Part shown: in pieces, positions 61,839 to 64,000 of the stretch
How positions within the stretch are numbered: the first letter of the stretch is position 1
Layout: the number at the start of each line of letters is the position of its first letter
NCBI RefSeq assembly: GCF_901827175.1
Contig: NZ_LR594662.1
Location: 1,116,001 to 1,180,000, forward strand
Direction: 5' to 3'
Origin: Variovorax sp. RA8
GTDB lineage: Bacteria > Pseudomonadota > Gammaproteobacteria > Burkholderiales > Burkholderiaceae_C
Length of the DNA stretch: 64,000 bases
The notes under the pieces: generated by a model
Seen by the model: the letters and a program-made list of their open reading frames with translations, nothing else
Told to the model about the DNA's origin: nothing
Databases searched by the model: none
Made by a program: the position numbers and the translations under genes

Positions 61839-63269
61839 TTAGGAGCGTCGCTCGTCAGCGACAGTGTCGCCGCCCGGCGGCACGGCATCCGATTTGAAGT
61901 GCCCGGCGGTGAGCCCGTGCTTCTGCAGCAGCCGGTAGAACTCCGTCCGGTTGCGATCCGCCAGACGCGCCGCGTCGGCCACGTTGCCGTCGGTCAATTT
62001 GAGCAGGCCGACCAGGTACTCGCGCTCGAAGCGCTGCTTGGCCTCGGCATAGGTCTGGACCTCGACGCTGGGCGAGCGCAGCGCCCGCTGCACCAGCGCC
62101 AGCGGGATCAGCGGCGAGCTGGACAGGGCGCAGACCTGCTCGACCACGTTGAACAACTGGCGCACGTTGCCCGGCCAGGGCGCCATGGTCAGCGCTTTCA
62201 GCGCCTCCGGCGCGAAGCCCGACAGGCGCTTGCCGTACTTGCTCGAGAGCCGGTTGAGGAAATGGTTGGCCAGGAGCGGGATGTCCTCGCGCCGCGCCGA
62301 CAGCGGCGGCAGGTGCAGCGTCACGACATTGAGGCGGTAGTAGAGGTCCTCCCGGAACTGCCCGGCCTCCATGGCGGCATCGAGGTCGCGATGGGTGGCG
62401 GAGATGATCCGCACATCGACCTCGATGGACTGGGTCGAGCCCACCGGCCGCACCGCGTGCTCCTGCAGCACCCGCAGCAGCTTGACCTGCAGGGCCGGCG
62501 GCATGTCGCCGATCTCATCGAGCAGCAGGGTGCCGCCGTCCGCTTGCTGGAACAGGCCCTTGTGATTGGCCACCGCGTCGGTGAAGGCGCCCTTCACATG
62601 GCCGAACAGCTCCGACTCCAGCAGCGCCTCCGGAATGGCGCCGCAGTTGACCGCCACGAAGGGCTTCTCCGCGCGCGTGCTGGCCCGGTGGATCGCTCGG
62701 GCCAGAAGTTCCTTGCCGGCGCCGCTGTCGCCGCGCAGCAGCACGCTGGCGTCGGACTTGGCAACCATCCGGGCTTCGGCCAGCAGCTCGGCCATGCGGT
62801 TGCTGCGGCTCACGATCTCCGAGCGCCAGCTCTCGTCGACGCCCTTGCCGCCGCTGGGCGCGGGCGCGCCGAGCGCCAGGGCCTGCGCGATCTTGTCGAG
62901 CAGCTCGCGGGCGTCGTAGGGCTTGGTGAGATAGGTGAAGACGCCGCGGGCCGTGGCCTCGACCGCGTCGGGAATGGTGCCGTGGGCGGTCAGCAGGATC
63001 ACCGGCAGCGTGGGGTGGCGCTTGCGGATCTCGTCGAACAGCTGCAGGCCGTCGCGGCCCGGCAGCCGCACGTCGCTCAGCACCAATTGGGGATGCTCGA
63101 TCTCGAGCTGCGTCAATGCCGACTCGGCCGAGGTCACGGCGGTGACCTGGTAGCCGGCGCCCGTGAGCCGCATCGACAGCAGGCGCAGCATGTCCGCGTC
63201 GTCGTCCACCACCAGCAGGCGGGCGCCGGGCGGGCTGGCGGATTCCTTCGCGGAGCCGGTGTTGTTCAT
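61839..63269 (-). CDS. glrR: GlrR (QseF/YfhA)-type sigma54 response regulator
   Basis: A 476-residue NtrC-family activator. Receiver domain with Asp66 (QLVLSDVRLPG), Walker A GDSGAGKE (180-187), GGTLLLDEIGDMPPALQVKLLRVLQEHAVRPVGS, and a C-terminal HTH (DGNVADAARLADRNRTEFYRLLQKHGL) very like E. coli GlrR. The sigma54-contact loop reads GAFTDA (227-232) where most NtrC-family proteins have GAFTGA. The gene overlaps the lipoprotein gene by ATGA, and the kinase gene precedes that: the glrK-qseG-glrR order of enterobacteria. Confidence 0.93.
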   Translation of the reverse strand: MNNTGSAKESASPPGARLLVVDDDADMLRLLSMRLTGAGYQVTAVTSAESALTQLEIEHPQLVLSDVRLPGRDGLQLFDEIRKRHPTLPVILLTAHGTIPDAVEATARGVFTYLTKPYDARELLDKIAQALALGAPAPSGGKGVDESWRSEIVSRSNRMAELLAEARMVAKSDASVLLRGDSGAGKELLARAIHRASTRAEKPFVAVNCGAIPEALLESELFGHVKGAFTDAVANHKGLFQQADGGTLLLDEIGDMPPALQVKLLRVLQEHAVRPVGSTQSIEVDVRIISATHRDLDAAMEAGQFREDLYYRLNVVTLHLPPLSARREDIPLLANHFLNRLSSKYGKRLSGFAPEALKALTMAPWPGNVRQLFNVVEQVCALSSSPLIPLALVQRALRSPSVEVQTYAEAKQRFEREYLVGLLKLTDGNVADAARLADRNRTEFYRLLQKHGLTAGHFKSDAVPPGGDTVADERRS

Positions 63270-63928
63270 GGTGCGGGCTTTGGAGCCGCCGGTGCGATCG
63301 GTGGTGGCGGGCTGTTGGGACGCGAGAAGCTGCGCTCGATGGCACGCAGCGCCTCGATGCGATCGCTCAGCTGGTCGATACGCCGCTGGCTGTCGCGCAC
63401 CTGCTGCGCCTGGCGGTCGCGCTCGTCCTCGACGCGGCGCTGTTCCTGGTAGCGCGCGGCCAGCAGCCGGGCGAGCGGGTGCAGCGCCTGGGCCTCGCTC
63501 GCCGGGTTGGCGATCACGCGCTGCACCAGGCCGAGGGCGCGCGCGAGATCGGCGGGGGCGCGCGTTTGCGCGAGCAGCAGTGCCAGCTGCATCTGCACCA
63601 GGGGCTGCTCGCCGGGCTCGCCCAGGCGTGAGATCTCATTGGCGAGCTCGTTGCCGCCCAGCGGGCGCACCTTGTCGGCGTAACCGAGCAGGGCGGCCAC
63701 CGGGCCTTGCGTGAGCTGCGCGAAGACCAGCGCCGGCTGCGTGGCTGGCGCCATCGGCTCGGCCTCGACGGGCTGCACCGGCGGTGGCGGGGGAGGCGGT
63801 GGCGGCGGCTGCACGGCCACCGGCTGGGGCGGCGGTTCGGGCGGCGCGGCGCATGCAGCGAGCAGCAGCGGCATGACGAGGACGGTCATGGCAAAGGCGG
63901 ATCTGCGAGCGATCGAACTGAAGAGCAT
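63266..63928 (-). CDS. QseG-like lipoprotein of the GlrK/GlrR system
   Basis: A 220-residue lipoprotein: signal peptide with lipobox LLAAC (acylated Cys26), then a Pro-rich stretch with ten consecutive Pro at about 41-50, a helical region (LAQTRAPADLARALGLVQRVI) and a C-terminal coiled coil (RRVEDERDRQAQQVRDSQRRIDQLSDRIEAL). Its position between sensor and regulator matches QseG/YfhG, an outer membrane lipoprotein that activates GlrK in enterobacteria. Sequence similarity to QseG is weak by eye, so the link is mainly positional. Confidence 0.8.
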   Translation of the reverse strand: MLFSSIARRSAFAMTVLVMPLLLAACAAPPEPPPQPVAVQPPPPPPPPPPVQPVEAEPMAPATQPALVFAQLTQGPVAALLGYADKVRPLGGNELANEISRLGEPGEQPLVQMQLALLLAQTRAPADLARALGLVQRVIANPASEAQALHPLARLLAARYQEQRRVEDERDRQAQQVRDSQRRIDQLSDRIEALRAIERSFSRPNSPPPPIAPAAPKPAP

Positions 63929-63962
63929 GGGTCGGAGAAAACGCTTGAGGCGGGGGCGGTGG

Positions 63963-64000
63963 TCAGGTGGAGCGCGGCAGCTCGATGCGGAAGCGCGCCC
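63963..64000 (-). CDS. glrK: GlrK-type sensor kinase, 3' end only
   Basis: Only the last 12 codons are in the window (ARFRIELPRST then TGA). FRIELP followed by a short tail is a typical histidine-kinase C-terminus, and position upstream of the lipoprotein and GlrR-type regulator supports GlrK. The identity is inferred from context. Confidence 0.6.
   Translation of the reverse strand, partial: ARFRIELPRST

Overview
The window looks like chromosomal core DNA of a high-GC betaproteobacterium, most likely Burkholderiales/Comamonadaceae (Variovorax-like). This rests on gene order (hslVU next to a full dcw cluster; tonB-aroE-mtgA; plsC-cdsA-ruvC; ccsA-PP0621-pilS-pilR-ampD), on a [11 protein letters not shown] histone-H1-like protein and on the dispersed GC-rich palindromic repeats. 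I see no prophage, insertion sequence, CRISPR array or toxin-antitoxin module. Almost all DNA is coding.

Layout. 1-1549: end of hslV and all of hslU. 1820-20822: an uninterrupted dcw cluster on the + strand (mraZ, rsmH, ftsL, ftsI, murE, murF, mraY, murD, ftsW, murG, murC, ddl, ftsQ, ftsA, ftsZ, lpxC) behind one promoter with a MraZ operator. 20836-27259: a small membrane protein, then a photooxidative-stress type module: an ECF sigma factor and ChrR-like anti-sigma, divergent from an FAD oxidoreductase, a DUF1365 protein and a CFA-synthase-like methyltransferase, and followed by DUF2177 and DUF1295 membrane proteins. 27392-34524: ruvC, cdsA-like, plsC-like, tRNA-Gly, mtgA, aroE, tonB-like, RNase II-like. 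34559-39242: YqiA-type esterase, rodA, tldD, then an aromatic leader peptide with attenuator and DAHP synthase. 39264-47594: DUF985 cupin, mpl, an unknown protein, TlpA-like thioredoxin, accB, accC, prmA, a DUF3426 zinc-ribbon protein and a PfkB kinase. 47665-52643: H1-like protein and nrdB/nrdA behind a NrdR-type promoter. 52993-57926: ampD, pilR, pilS, PP0621 family, ccsA-like. 58015-64000: ffh, opgH, and a glrR / lipoprotein / glrK locus that runs off the end.

The main theme is cell-envelope construction: peptidoglycan precursor synthesis and recycling (mur genes, ddl, mpl, ampD, mtgA), divisome and elongasome (fts genes, rodA), lipid A (lpxC), phospholipid (plsC, cdsA), fatty acid (accBC) and osmoregulated glucan (opgH) synthesis.

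Most noteworthy: (1) a classical-looking aromatic attenuator ahead of the DAHP synthase gene; (2) a palindromic repeat family inserted in frame, in the same strand and frame, inside both murD and mpl, with a third copy forming an ATGA-bounded ORF between murG and murC; (3) a second repeat encoding the same 21-residue mini-ORF between ftsW/murG and again ahead of pilS, each time bounded by ATGA overlaps and carrying the next gene's ribosome-binding site; (4) three candidate TGATC-N18-TA ECF promoters around the sigma/ChrR module, whose CFA-like enzyme lacks two bicarbonate-site residues of E. coli CFA synthase.
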